Shown here: positions 16,706 through 25,033 of the stretch, one piece after another
Layout of the letters: each line of letters opens with the position of its first letter
How positions within the stretch are numbered: the stretch's first letter is position 1
Assembly: GCA_964649825.1 (NCBI GenBank)
Contig: CAZYQW010000038.1
Coordinates: 102,581-166,580 of the forward strand
Length of the DNA stretch: 64,000 nt
From: CAZYQW01 sp964649825
GTDB taxonomy: Bacteria; Planctomycetota; B15-G4; JADJEK01
Reading direction: 5' to 3'
Position numbers and translations under genes: made by a program
The notes under the pieces: model-generated
Databases searched by the model: none
Seen by the model: the letters and a program-made list of their open reading frames with translations, nothing else
What the model was told of the DNA's origin: nothing

Positions 16706-17404
16706 TCAGAGCTCTTCGCCGTTCATGTCGAAGTTCGCCAGGTTCGCCGAGAAATCGTTCTTCGGCGTCACCGTGAGCACCTGCCGGGTGGCGATCTGAC
16801 CACCGGTCACCGGGTTGCGGCTCTGGCTCACCAGCGTGATCAGGATCGCGCCGCCGCGCGAATCGCGTTGGAAGACCACCTGCTGGACGCCGCGGCAGAG
16901 CACGCGTCCCGGGGTGGCGCCGGTCTGGTCGATGCGCATCAGATGCGTGCGCGGGAAGTCATCGGCGGCGCCGGTGCCGAGCCGGTAGATGAATGGGCCC
17001 GCCTCGTCCACGACCACCGAGTCGCCGACGGTCACGAAGTTCCCGACGGTCATGAACCGCAGTGCGAACGAGTCGCCCGCGACCACCGCCGTGGCCGGGT
17101 AGATCGTCGCCGGCGGCGCCACCGTGGTCGAGTTGATCGGGTCCTCGATCAGCTCGCCGGTGCCGCCGTCGATGCGGAAGATCTGGACCGTCTCGTCGCG
17201 GACCGACGCCTCCTGCAGCTCGAGGTTCATGTCCACGAGCGCTCGCGCGCTGTTCGCCATCGACTCGAGCTGCGCGACGCCGGCCGTGGAGCCGCGCATC
17301 GAGCTCACGTAGCCCGAGAGCGACATCCAGAAGATCACGGAAAGGAGGGCGGCCGACATCGTGATCTCGATCAGGGTGAAACCGTGGGTGCGTTGGGTGT
17401 TCAT
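16706..17404 (-). CDS. Type IV pilin-like protein, PilW/GspJ-like
   Basis: A 232-residue pseudopilin. The prepilin peptidase site is HG/FTLIEIT followed by a hydrophobic helix (MSAALLSVIFWMSLSGYV), the hallmark of type IV pilins and type II secretion pseudopilins. The rest is a globular beta-rich domain. Size and position after PilV-like and PilX-like genes suggest a PilW/GspJ-like minor pilin. Expected to sit in the inner membrane until assembled into a pilus or pseudopilus. The gene lies 30 bases after the PilX-like gene and is the last of the operon. Confidence 0.75.
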   Translation of the reverse strand: MNTQRTHGFTLIEITMSAALLSVIFWMSLSGYVSSMRGSTAGVAQLESMANSARALVDMNLELQEASVRDETVQIFRIDGGTGELIEDPINSTTVAPPATIYPATAVVAGDSFALRFMTVGNFVTVGDSVVVDEAGPFIYRLGTGAADDFPRTHLMRIDQTGATPGRVLCRGVQQVVFQRDSRGGAILITLVSQSRNPVTGGQIATRQVLTVTPKNDFSANLANFDMNGEEL

Positions 17405-17434
17405 GCGAAGGAGCTCCGGTTCGTCGCGTTCGGC

Positions 17435-19273
17435 TCAGTTGATGGTCTTCACGCCGAGGTCCTTCAGCTCCCAGCCGAGGTACTGCGGCTTGCGGTCCTT
17501 CGGGAAGAAGGGCGGCGGCTGCTGCTTCATCTTCTCGTCGAACAGGGAGAACCCGCGGCGGAAGCCGTAGAGGAAGGAGCCGGAGTAGGTGACCACGGTG
17601 GTGACGGGCCGGCGGTACGAGATCAGCCCACCGAACCGGCGGATCGATGAGCGCCCGCCGTTGTAGGTGTAGAAGTCGTTCGTCCCGTCGATGTACGACA
17701 GGTTGCCGGCCGAGTTGTAGCCGCAGCCCTCGAGGGTGAGGCGCTTCTCGAGCGACAAGTACGCGCCGGCGATCTCCGCGTTCTGCGGCACGTCGGAGAG
17801 GAGGACGACGTCCTGCGACGCCACCACGCCGAGCACGGCGTCGCCGTCGTAGAACCCGTCGCCGGCGGCGGCTGCCACGCCGTATGGGCGCTCGTTCGCG
17901 AAGTACTCGACCGACGCGGACGTCGGGATGACCTCGCTGGACGAGATCTCGGGGACGGTTCCGTAGTCCTCCTCGTCGACGCCTTGGAGGCTGTCCGAGT
18001 AGACGAGCTTCGTGGCCGGATCGCCGTCGTCGTCGACGTAGCGGATCGAGCCGCTGACGTCGACGTTGCCGGTCGTCGCGAGCGTCGTCCGCGTCCCGAC
18101 CTCTCCCTCGATCGTCGTACGACGATCGACGCCGCCCTCCGACACGAACGTATCGAAGAACACCACGCCGAACTCCGGCATCGGGAGCCCGTCGACCTGG
18201 ATCCACATCGAGGAGTTGTTCCCCTTCATGAGCCGGACCGACATCGTGTCTCCCTGGAACGTCACTTCCGAGTTGACGTTTCCCTCGACGCAGACGCCCT
18301 CGCAGGCGCCGGACGCGCCGATGTTGAGACTCACGCTCGCCGTCTGATCCGAGCCCGACAGCTTGAGCTCGCTCGCCGCCGTGACACCGTTCATCGTCAC
18401 CGTGTAGTCGACGTTCGCCGAGTTGAGCGCGACCGAGGTCGGGCTCGATCCGAGCGAGTACGCCTTCAGCGTGTCGTCCGGGTTCGACGGGTTCGAGGTG
18501 AGCGAGTCGGGGAGCGGCAGCTCGATCGGTTCCGCATTGAAGTTGTTGTCGGGATGCAGGTAGACCGTTCCCGACTCGGTGGCGCCGGCCGTGTAGGAGA
18601 CGCCGTTCACCGAGAGCAGGCGGTTCGCGTAGTACGGGTTGGCCGTCATGATGAAGAGGTGGCCGTTCGTGTGGATCTCGCCCTCCGCCGGCTTCCCCGG
18701 GTTGACCGGCGAGCCACCGAGGCCGAGATCGTCCGCCACGACCGCCACGAAGTTGTTCGACAGCGGCGTGCCGTCGCGCACGTACTGGCGCACCAGCTTG
18801 AGCGAGCCGCGCCGCGAGCCGTCGCTCAGCGTGAACAGCGGCTCGAACATCCGCGACTCGAGGACGTACCAGCCGTTCGGCAGGTCTTCGTAGCCGGCCA
18901 CCGGCGCGATCTCGTTCCCATCGAAGTCGAAGTCGTTGGCCGGACGGACGGTGCGGACCCGGACCGCCTGGTTGGTGCTCGGGACGTACGCGACGCCATC
19001 ATCCATCTCCGGGTCGACCAGGGCGGCGTTCTGGTTCAACGACAGCGACTCCGTCGAGTTCATGCTCTCGTTGATCACCGCGTGAGCCCGGCCGAGCGCC
19101 GAGTGCACCGAGAAGAGCGCGCGCACCGAGGCGCGCTTCTGAGTCGAGTCCGCGAGTTCGACGTGAGTGCGGCTCAAGAAGAGCGACGCTCCCGCGATCG
19201 CGAGAAACACGAAAACGACGACCATGATCAGGGCAGTGCCCTTCTCACGATCAGGCTGTACATGATGGATCAT
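17435..19273 (-). CDS. PilX/DUF4900-like pilus-assembly protein
   Basis: A 612-residue protein with an N-terminal segment EKGTALIMVVVFVFLAIAG, typical of PilX/PilX-N minor pilins, where a single transmembrane helix follows a short basic start without a classical F/TLIE site. The long remainder is beta-rich and resembles the DUF4900-type proteins seen in pilus operons. ATG 19273 has GGGAGAG seven bases upstream; the longer open frame adds no similar sequence. Flanked by PilV-like and PilW-like genes in one leftward operon with short gaps, so it is probably a minor component or assembly partner of the same fibre. Confidence 0.65.
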   Translation of the reverse strand: MIHHVQPDREKGTALIMVVVFVFLAIAGASLFLSRTHVELADSTQKRASVRALFSVHSALGRAHAVINESMNSTESLSLNQNAALVDPEMDDGVAYVPSTNQAVRVRTVRPANDFDFDGNEIAPVAGYEDLPNGWYVLESRMFEPLFTLSDGSRRGSLKLVRQYVRDGTPLSNNFVAVVADDLGLGGSPVNPGKPAEGEIHTNGHLFIMTANPYYANRLLSVNGVSYTAGATESGTVYLHPDNNFNAEPIELPLPDSLTSNPSNPDDTLKAYSLGSSPTSVALNSANVDYTVTMNGVTAASELKLSGSDQTASVSLNIGASGACEGVCVEGNVNSEVTFQGDTMSVRLMKGNNSSMWIQVDGLPMPEFGVVFFDTFVSEGGVDRRTTIEGEVGTRTTLATTGNVDVSGSIRYVDDDGDPATKLVYSDSLQGVDEEDYGTVPEISSSEVIPTSASVEYFANERPYGVAAAAGDGFYDGDAVLGVVASQDVVLLSDVPQNAEIAGAYLSLEKRLTLEGCGYNSAGNLSYIDGTNDFYTYNGGRSSIRRFGGLISYRRPVTTVVTYSGSFLYGFRRGFSLFDEKMKQQPPPFFPKDRKPQYLGWELKDLGVKTIN

Positions 19274-19310
19274 CGAGCGACTCTCCCGCGCTTGGGCACA
19301 GTTGTTTTGG

Positions 19311-19934
19311 TTAGAGATCCTGGGCACGGAAGCCGCGGAGGACGAGACGCGGAACCGCGTCGACCGGAGTCGGTGCGCGATAGAACACCTCGATGGCGAA
19401 CAGTTCGCGACCATCGTCCGAGTCGTCGTCCTCGTAGCATCCGGCGATGAACTGAGGCAGCAACGTCCCTTCCGTCATGCTGGCGACGCCGCTGTCGGGA
19501 ACTCCGTCGCCGTCGGCGTCGACGCTCGGCGGATAGTCGAGGATCGACGCCACGTTGTTCGTCACGCGCACGAGGAACGACCCGGCGAAGCCGAGGTTCG
19601 GGGGCGTGAACTCGAAGAAGAAGCCAGGCAGCGTGTCGATCTTCTTCGCCAGCGCGTAGAGGCTCGGCGGGTTCTGGCCGATCTCGGGATCACCGGAGAA
19701 GACGACGTCGAGATCGTCGTCGTCCGCGGCGGCGTCGGCAGACGTCCCGATCTGCAGGTTGAACATCGTCTCGAGGTAGTGCTGCCCGCGCGCCAGCACG
19801 AGCGTGTTCTCGCGATAGACGCGATTCGCGGCCAGGCCGGTCATCATCGTCGCCGCGACTCCCATCGACGCAGTCGCGAGGACGACGGCCGAGATCGTGA
19901 TCTCGACGAGGGAAAGACCCTTCTCGTTGTTCAT
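19311..19934 (-). CDS. Type IV pilin-like protein, PilV/GspI-like
   Basis: A 207-residue pseudopilin with a prepilin site KG/LSLVEIT and a hydrophobic helix (ISAVVLATASMGVAATMMTG). The PilV/GspI assignment rests on the short leader MNNEK, size and operon order. It contains an Asp-rich stretch (DYPPSVDADGDGVPDSG) that could bind calcium. ATG 19934 overlaps the upstream gene's stop as ATGA and has GGAGA eight bases before it. Confidence 0.7.
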   Translation of the reverse strand: MNNEKGLSLVEITISAVVLATASMGVAATMMTGLAANRVYRENTLVLARGQHYLETMFNLQIGTSADAAADDDDLDVVFSGDPEIGQNPPSLYALAKKIDTLPGFFFEFTPPNLGFAGSFLVRVTNNVASILDYPPSVDADGDGVPDSGVASMTEGTLLPQFIAGCYEDDDSDDGRELFAIEVFYRAPTPVDAVPRLVLRGFRAQDL

Positions 19935-20368
19935 CGGTTGTTCTCCGGGAGCGGCTGCTCTTGCCGTTCGGGCAGGGGACCTGAGTACCGTCCGCCGGCG
20001 GCGATGAACGCCTCCAACGAACCCTCGTCTTTGCCGATCACGAGACCACCCTTCCCGTTCGAATCGTCGACGAACTCGACCGGCGACGTTCCGAGCACCT
20101 TCATCCGCTTGTAGAGCTCTTTCTCGCTTCGTTCGTCGCCCGTGTCCATCACCGACGGCATGTGCTGCTGCCTCCATTGCTCCTTCTCCTCGTCGAGCAC
20201 CGCGAGCCGCTCGTCGAACGAGCTCCCCGCCGACGTCTTCGGGGGCACGGCCGGTTCCGGCTTCGCGGGCTCGCGACCGCCCCCAGCCACGTAGATGAGG
20301 ACGAGCCCCGCGGCCGCGGCCGCGGGTACGAGGTGGGAGATCGAGGCGCGTTCTTTCATGTCCGACAT
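19931..20368 (-). CDS. Small single-pass membrane protein heading the pseudopilin operon
   Basis: Unrecognised 145-residue protein. A short basic start (MSDMKERAS) precedes one hydrophobic segment (VPAAAAAGLVLIYVAGG), then a Pro-rich linker (PAKPEPAVPPK) and a charged helical region. The shape suits a periplasmic accessory of a pilus or type II secretion machine, but no family is recognised. Start is uncertain: ATG at 20368, ATG at 20359 or TTG at 20392 are possible; AAAGG lies at a usual distance from 20359. Its stop overlaps the PilV-like start, so co-translation is likely. Confidence 0.6.
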   Translation of the reverse strand: MSDMKERASISHLVPAAAAAGLVLIYVAGGGREPAKPEPAVPPKTSAGSSFDERLAVLDEEKEQWRQQHMPSVMDTGDERSEKELYKRMKVLGTSPVEFVDDSNGKGGLVIGKDEGSLEAFIAAGGRYSGPLPERQEQPLPENNR

Positions 20369-20584
20369 GCCTTTCACAGCGTCCTGAGCCAACGGCCCGC
20401 CGCGAGCCGGCTGGTCGTCGCACTCCTATCGTCCGCCGCGTCTCGGACCATTCCCGAGGCGCGGCCCCGTCCCGAGCCCTGGCGCGCTAACCGCTTCGCG
20501 GCCGTTTCGTTGCGACGACCGGAGCCGCGTGGAAGAAATCCCGCTCGCTCTCAAGCCGGTCGCGTCGGGAGGAACCGCCGAGCC

Positions 20585-20625
20585 GAAAAAAGAAAGAAGG
20601 GTCGGCGGACCGCCCGCCGACCCTT
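20585..20625 (-). terminator. Rho-independent terminator reading leftward
   Basis: Perfect 12-base arms (20597-20608 and 20614-20625) with a 5-base loop. Read on the minus strand the hairpin is followed by a pyrimidine tract CTTTCTTTTTTC (20596-20585), the form of an intrinsic terminator. No protein gene on the minus strand lies just to its right, so the transcript it would end is unknown. Confidence 0.65.
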
Positions 20626-20654
20626 GCCCCCGCGCCGTGCCCGTTCGGCGGAGG

Positions 20655-20680
20655 ACCGTGCTTCACGGTGTTTCTTTTCG
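20655..20680 (+). terminator. Terminator-like hairpin reading rightward
   Basis: ACCGTG (20655-20660) and CACGGT (20664-20669) with a CTT loop, followed on the plus strand by GTTTCTTTTC. Short stem, but the T-rich tail is in the right place. It opposes the leftward terminator at 20585-20625. Confidence 0.4.
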
Positions 20681-20883
20681 TCTCCGCCCGTACGGGCGGT
20701 CCGCAAATTCGTCGGCACTGTCCGCTGCTCCAAGCGGAAGTCACGCCGTGAACGGCGCTTCTGATCGCGTGAAGGGATCGCGAATCCGACGATTCGGAGC
20801 TCAAGGCAGGAACCGAGTCGGAGCGCCTTTGGTAGCCTTTGCGATTCGTTTGCATCTATTGCGAAGCTATGAAGCGAGGAACG

Positions 20884-22266
20884 ATGACCTGGACTCGGCC
20901 CCCGTTGCTCCAACTCGCGCTCGTCCTTGTGTGCGGGCCCGGCGACGGCGCGCCGCGCTCGTCGGCCGGCGAGCTCCCGGAGGGCGTGGTGGCCACGATC
21001 GATGGAACTCCGATCGGCGAGCGCGAGTTCTTCCGTTTCGTCGGCCGCGAGTTCCACTCCGACGAGCCGGCGCGCGACCTGCTCGAGCAGATGATCAAGG
21101 AGACCGCGATCCGCGGGGCGGCCCGCGACCGCGGCATCGAGGCCTCGAACGAGGCGCTCGAGCAACGGTTCGCGCGCCTGGACGCGGAGACCCGCGAGAA
21201 GTCGTCGGGTCGATCGCTGATCGACGTGCTGGAGGAGCGCGGGATCTCGCGCGCGCAGTTCCTCGAGGGGCTGCGTGCGACCCTGCTCTCCGAGGAGCTC
21301 GCGCGGCTCGAGTTCGGACTCTCGACGCGCGCCGACGTCCCGTACGAGAAGACCAACGTGTGGCTCCAGGACCTGATGCGACGCGTCGCCGTCGTCACCC
21401 GAGGTCTCGGCGAGGAGGTGATCGCACGGGTCGACGGCGTCGCGATCACCCACGAGGAGTTCGGTCGCCGCTACTTCGACGATCAGTCGCCGCGCGGCAC
21501 CGGCCGGAGCGACCTGCTGACCGAGCTGATCGATACGCGCATCATCGAGAACGCCGCCCGCGAGAGCGGCGTCACGGCGATCGACGCGGCGATGGACGCC
21601 GCGATCGAGGACCAACGCCGGGCGATCGCCCGCGATCCGATGTACGCGGGCGTCACGTTGGAGCAGGTCCTCGAGAAGACGGGTCGATCGGTCGAGATGC
21701 TGAAGTCGAGCAGCCGGTTCCGCAATCGCGTCCTCGTCGAACGATTGGTCGAGAAGCGATACCCCGGCGACGGACTGCGCGAGTACTACGAGGCCCACCG
21801 CGACGTCTTCGACGAGAGCCACGGGCCGTCCGTGCGCGTCAACGTCATCTTCCTCCGCGCCGGTCACACCGGCGCGGTCGTGAAGGGGTTCGTGCAGCGG
21901 CTCTACGAGGACGCCGAGAAGGAGCTGAACGCGCTGAAGGAGCGCATCTTGGACGGCGGCGCGTCGTTCGAGGAGCTGGCGCGGCGCCGCTCCGAGGAGC
22001 GTTCGCGCGACCGCGGAGGCGACATCGGCTTCATTCGCGGTTCGACGCCGCGACTCGGCGAGGTCGCGGCGGCCGCCTTGGCCGAGCCGCGCGACCACCA
22101 TCCGATCGGCCCGGTGCGCACGGTCGACGGCGTCTACCTCGTCGAGGTCACGGCGCGTCGGCCGCCGCCAGGCTTCGAGGAGATCGAGGAGGACGTGAAG
22201 AAACACGCCGCGGCGGCCCTGTTCCAGGACCTCCGCAGCCGGGTCGAGATCGAACGAAGGTTCTGA
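20884..22266 (+). CDS. Exported SurA-like peptidyl-prolyl isomerase
   Basis: A 460-residue periplasmic foldase. After a signal-like N-terminus (RPPLLQLALVLVCGPGDG) come two SurA-N-type segments, each starting with a phrase like VVATIDGTPIGEREFFRFV and VIARVDGVAITHEEFGRRYF, and a parvulin PPIase domain near the C-terminus (about 300-430) with FEELARRRSEERSRDRGGDI-GFI. Duplication of the N-terminal chaperone module is visible. ATG 20884 has GAGG five bases upstream; an ATG at 20869 lacks a ribosome binding site. It is followed by the two microcompartment vertex genes after 33 bases. Confidence 0.8.
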   Translation: MTWTRPPLLQLALVLVCGPGDGAPRSSAGELPEGVVATIDGTPIGEREFFRFVGREFHSDEPARDLLEQMIKETAIRGAARDRGIEASNEALEQRFARLDAETREKSSGRSLIDVLEERGISRAQFLEGLRATLLSEELARLEFGLSTRADVPYEKTNVWLQDLMRRVAVVTRGLGEEVIARVDGVAITHEEFGRRYFDDQSPRGTGRSDLLTELIDTRIIENAARESGVTAIDAAMDAAIEDQRRAIARDPMYAGVTLEQVLEKTGRSVEMLKSSSRFRNRVLVERLVEKRYPGDGLREYYEAHRDVFDESHGPSVRVNVIFLRAGHTGAVVKGFVQRLYEDAEKELNALKERILDGGASFEELARRRSEERSRDRGGDIGFIRGSTPRLGEVAAAALAEPRDHHPIGPVRTVDGVYLVEVTARRPPPGFEEIEEDVKKHAAAALFQDLRSRVEIERRF

Positions 22267-22299
22267 CGGAGCGAACGAAACGAGTTTCGGAGGTCGAGC

Positions 22300-22620
22300 G
22301 TGCAGATCGGCGAAGTGGTCGGGACCGTGGTCGCGACGCGCAAGGACGAGAAGCTGACCGGCTTGAAGTTCCAGATCGTCCGCGAGGTCGACGCCGGGAA
22401 CCGATCGACCGGCAAGTACGTGGTGGCCGTCGACGCGGTCGGAGCCGGTCACGGCGACCGCGTCCTCTACGCGTCCGGATCGTCGGCCCGCCAGACGGCG
22501 GTGACCGACGGCCGCCCCGCCGACGCGGTGATCATGGCGATCATCGATTCGTGGGACGTCGACGGCGTGCTCGTCTACTCCGAGCAGCAGGCCGTCGAGC
22601 CGACGGACGCGCGGCGATGA
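22300..22620 (+). CDS. EutN/CcmL-family microcompartment vertex protein (first copy)
   Basis: A 106-residue BMC-P protein. Family features are the start QIGEVVGTVVATRKDEKLTG, the central LKFQIVREVD, the VAVDAVGAGHGDRVLYASG-SSAR stretch and the end VIMAIIDSWDVDG. Such proteins form pentamers that cap the vertices of bacterial microcompartment shells. GTG start at 22300 with GGAGG six bases upstream. It overlaps the second vertex gene as ATGA. No hexameric BMC-H shell gene and no compartment enzyme (PduL, aldehyde dehydrogenase, class II aldolase) is in the window, so the compartment itself would have to be encoded elsewhere. Confidence 0.88.
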   Translation: MQIGEVVGTVVATRKDEKLTGLKFQIVREVDAGNRSTGKYVVAVDAVGAGHGDRVLYASGSSARQTAVTDGRPADAVIMAIIDSWDVDGVLVYSEQQAVEPTDARR

Positions 22621-22886
22621 GGCTCGGACGCGTCACCGGACGGGTCGTCGCCACCGTCCGCTACGAAGGGCTCGAGGGAGTGAAGCTGCTCCTCCTGCAA
22701 CCCCTCGACGACGCGCTCGAACCGACCGGCGCGACGATCGTCGCGTGCGACGCCGTGGCCGCCGGGCCCGGCGACCTGGTCTACTGGATCGGCGGTCGCG
22801 AGGCGGCGCTCGCCCTGGAGCGGACGTTCGTCCCCGTCGACGCGACGATTCTCGGCCACGTGGAGCAGGTCGGCCGATCGGGCTGA
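22617..22886 (+). CDS. EutN/CcmL-family microcompartment vertex protein (second copy)
   Basis: An 89-residue BMC-P protein, typical in length: MRLGRVTGRVVATVRYEGLE, LLLLQPLD, IVACDAVAAGPGDLVYWIGG-REA, and the end VPVDATILGHVEQV. It is a diverged paralogue of the preceding gene rather than a recent copy. The ATGA overlap implies translational coupling and roughly matched amounts, as for a mixed or alternative pentamer. The rhodanese gene follows after 28 bases. Confidence 0.88.
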   Translation: MRLGRVTGRVVATVRYEGLEGVKLLLLQPLDDALEPTGATIVACDAVAAGPGDLVYWIGGREAALALERTFVPVDATILGHVEQVGRSG

Positions 22887-22914
22887 CGTCGAACGAACCC
22901 TCGAGGAGACTCCG

Positions 22915-23238
22915 ATGGACGAAGTGCGCGAACTCGACATCCACCAGGCGAAGGAGCGGTTCGACCGCGGCGACGCGATCTTCGTGGACGTGCGCGACCC
23001 CAGCTCGTTCCGCGCGGCCCACGTCCCCGGCGCGCTCCACGTGAACGACGGGAACGTCGAGTCGTTCGTCGAGGAGACCGAGAAGTCCGGCACGGTGATC
23101 GTCTACTGCTACCACGGGAATTCGAGCCTCGGCGGCGCCGCGTACTTCATGGAGTGCGGGTTCGCGGACGTCTACAGCATGTCGGGGGGGTTCGAATCGT
23201 GGCGCGGGGTCTATCCGGAGGAGACGGGCTCGGGGTAG
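22915..23238 (+). CDS. GlpE-like thiosulfate sulfurtransferase (rhodanese)
   Basis: A single-domain rhodanese of 107 residues. The active-site loop is YCYHGNSS with catalytic Cys65, and the phrases FVDVRDPSSFRAAHVPGA and YSMSGGFESWR are characteristic of GlpE. Rhodaneses move sulfane sulfur from thiosulfate to acceptors such as cyanide or thioredoxin. GAGGAGAC lies before the ATG at 22915. Last gene of the foldase/vertex/vertex/rhodanese run. Confidence 0.85.
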   Translation: MDEVRELDIHQAKERFDRGDAIFVDVRDPSSFRAAHVPGALHVNDGNVESFVEETEKSGTVIVYCYHGNSSLGGAAYFMECGFADVYSMSGGFESWRGVYPEETGSG

Positions 23239-23242
23239 CCTT

Positions 23243-23275
23243 GCTGCTGCGCAGGGACTTCGCTGCTGCGCAGGG
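23243..23275. repeat. Short direct repeat GCTGCTGCGCAGGG
   Basis: Two identical 14-base copies at 23243-23256 and 23262-23275, just after the rhodanese stop. They open an accessory, gene-poor stretch that leads into the structured repeat at 23345. Confidence 0.6.
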
Positions 23276-23344
23276 GCGCTCGCGCTGCCGCTTGCGCGGG
23301 GCGTTGAACGCGCGTGGGGTCGATGGTGGATGCGGCGAGACGGC

Positions 23345-23460
23345 GGCGGAGCGCGTCGGGGGCTCTCCGTTCGCTCAGACAGTCCTCGCTGCGGGGGCTC
23401 GCTACGCGAGCCTCCTTGCTGCGGAACTCGCTCGGCGGAGAGCCCCCGACGCGCTCCGCC
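23345..23460 (+). repeat. Structured inverted-repeat element, copy 1
   Basis: Perfect 25-base inverted arms (23345-23369 and 23436-23460). Directly inside the left arm is a 21-base core, TTCGCTCAGA-CAGTCCTCGCT (23370-23390); directly inside the right arm is an 18-base core, GCTGCGGAACTCGCTCGG (23418-23435). Between them is a small hairpin GGCTCGC-tac-GCGAGCC. A second element with the same cores but different, again perfectly paired arms lies at 25670-25817 in opposite orientation. Could be a mobile hairpin or a structured RNA. Confidence 0.75.
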
Positions 23461-23489
23461 TTGGCGATGGGACGATCCTTGGGCGTTCC

Positions 23490-23500
23490 GGGGGGGGGGG
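23490..23500. repeat. Run of eleven G
   Basis: Uninterrupted G11 between copy 1 of the structured repeat and the decayed TOPRIM-like gene. Such a tract is prone to slippage and to sequencing error; it lies outside any supported gene. Confidence 0.7.
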
Positions 23501-23626
23501 AAGAAGTGGTGCGCCTTCGGCGTCCGATGGATGGGTTGGGGCAGTGTCGCGGGGATCTGGTTGGGCGTGAGTGAGTTGGCTCACCTGTTCTGCCGGCGGC
23601 CTCGATGAGCGGGATTGGTCTTCGCG

Positions 23627-24290
23627 TCACGGTGCGGGGGTCGATCGGAGCGTTCGGACTTGCGACGCGAACGCGCCGAAGCCGTCGGGGAACGCGGTGG
23701 TCAGCGAATCGAGATCCAGCACCACGCGCTTCGCGGCCTCGACCATTCTGCGCTTCGCGACGTTCAAACTTGGGCGGGGCGTACCGTAGAGGCGCCGCTT
23801 CAGGTCAGGAACCGTGTAGCGAGGCTTTCCTTTCTTCAAGCACTTCGTCCAGGCTCGCCTCACCCACGTCGGCATCCGGCCGCCACAGCAGCCAGGCTTC
23901 GATCGATGGAACCGCCAGTCCGACGGCGACGCAAATGCGGCGGCGCGGGTCCCGAATGGCGATCGTCTCTCGCACCTTCGACACGATCTGACAATACCGG
24001 CAGTCGCGATCCGGAGCCCCGTCGTGCTCGTTGCGGTGCGGCGGGCTTCGATCGGCGTCGACGACGATGGCGAGTGCGTCCGCGGGCGCCTGGGGAGCAG
24101 AGCGACCTCACGACGGCGGGCGTCGTTTGGAGGGTCGCGGGCCATCCGCGGCTCCGGAGAGAGAGGGAGACGTCGGTGGTCTTCGCTCCGAGCAAGGCGT
24201 CCACGAAGATCCGTACCGCGGCTTCGTCGGCTTCCGACTCTGCGAGGATCGCGTCGATGTCAGGGCGCTCGCTCCTCCGGGTGGCTGAGG
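23627..24290 (-). pseudogene. Frameshifted TOPRIM/DUF4276-like partner of the ATPase
   Basis: Fragments of one protein lie in three frames. First (about 24290-24100): ESEADEAAVRIFVDALLG, then RSRGWPATLQTTPAVVRSL. Second (about 24095-23805): DALAIVVDADRSPPHRNEHD, a CRYC pair, and VAVGLAVPSIEAWLL. Third (about 23850-23627): KPRYTVPDLKRRLYGTPRPS and FPDGFGAFASQV. The order and the VVDADR and VPSIEAWLL motifs recall the TOPRIM-like DUF4276 proteins encoded beside AAA ATPases. At least two frameshifts are needed to join the pieces, so the gene is broken unless the sequence has errors. Family assignment is from memory of motif layout. Confidence 0.55.
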
Positions 24291-25033
24291 CGATGAAGGG
24301 CGGCGACTACGTCACGAAGCAAGCGCGGGTGGATCCCGCGGTCGGGTTCTTCGAGGATCACGAGGCCGTGCTCCACCGGACCGTACGCGAGCGTCAGCAG
24401 GGCGAGCGCGAGCACGGTGCCGTGGGAGAGCTGATCGGCGGGAATCGTGTGCTGACCCTCTTTCGTTCGCAAGCTGATCGCGCGGCCACCATCTGTTGGC
24501 ACGTCGAACAGGATCCGATCGAACTCCGGAATCCACGAGCGGAGCTGCGCGTTGAGCTCCTCGAAGCGTTCCGGTTTCTCATCCCTGAGCCGATCGAGGA
24601 CGATCGCGAGCCCTTCGCCTCGATCGCCGAGTTCCGCCCTTGGCGTGAGCCGCGCCGGGCGCATGATCGCGGTGGCGTCCAAGTTGAATCCGCGCAGACG
24701 ACGCAGGCGCGCGACCAGCTCAGTGGATTCCTCGTCCGAGACCCCTCCACCGCCACGCAGATGCGACATTGATCCATCGTTAACTCGGTACGCCGATCGA
24801 ACTCCGTCGAACGGTGACCCCCAGTGAAGATCGACTCGAATCTCCGCCGTGCGAGCAACTCCCGCCGAAATCGATTGTGCATCGATCGTGCGACGCCCCG
24901 CTGCGGCCAAGATTGCGTCGCCGACCGTCGTCTTGCCCGAGCCGTTCGGCCCGATGAGCAGGGTGAATCGCGACAGCGGAACCGTGGCGTCGCGCAGAGC
25001 CTTGAAGTTACGGACGGTGACGGACTCGAGCAT
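24260..25033 (-). pseudogene. Truncated OLD/AAA_21-type ATPase
   Basis: A 257-residue ATPase: VRNFKALRDATVPLSRFTLL, Walker A GPNGSGKTT (about 29-37), and a Walker B-like LVILEEPDRGIHPRLL. In related ATPases the sequence continues after this point with the switch His motif TTHSP and a C-terminal region; here the frame stops after LSHPEERAP. In the next frame SERPDIDAILAESEADE follows at once, which looks like the end of such an ATPase running into the partner gene. A deletion of the C-terminal part is therefore inferred. With the neighbour this was probably a two-gene ATPase/TOPRIM defence-type cassette. Confidence 0.6.

Larger units (their letters stand above)
20369..20883. other. Divergent intergenic region with opposed terminator-like hairpins
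   Basis: A 515-base gap between the pseudopilin operon (leftward) and the foldase gene (rightward). It should hold promoters for both. It also contains two terminator-like hairpins of opposite polarity and a perfect 16-base palindrome CCGCCCGTACGGGCGG (20684-20699). No convincing protein gene is present; a small RNA is possible. Confidence 0.5.

Noticed and set aside
20487..20855. 122-codon minus-strand frame upstream of the foldase
   Set aside because: It runs straight through a strong leftward terminator and has no protein-like features.
22300..23238. A complete microcompartment operon
   Set aside because: Only vertex proteins are present; no BMC-H shell gene, PduL or signature enzyme is found nearby.
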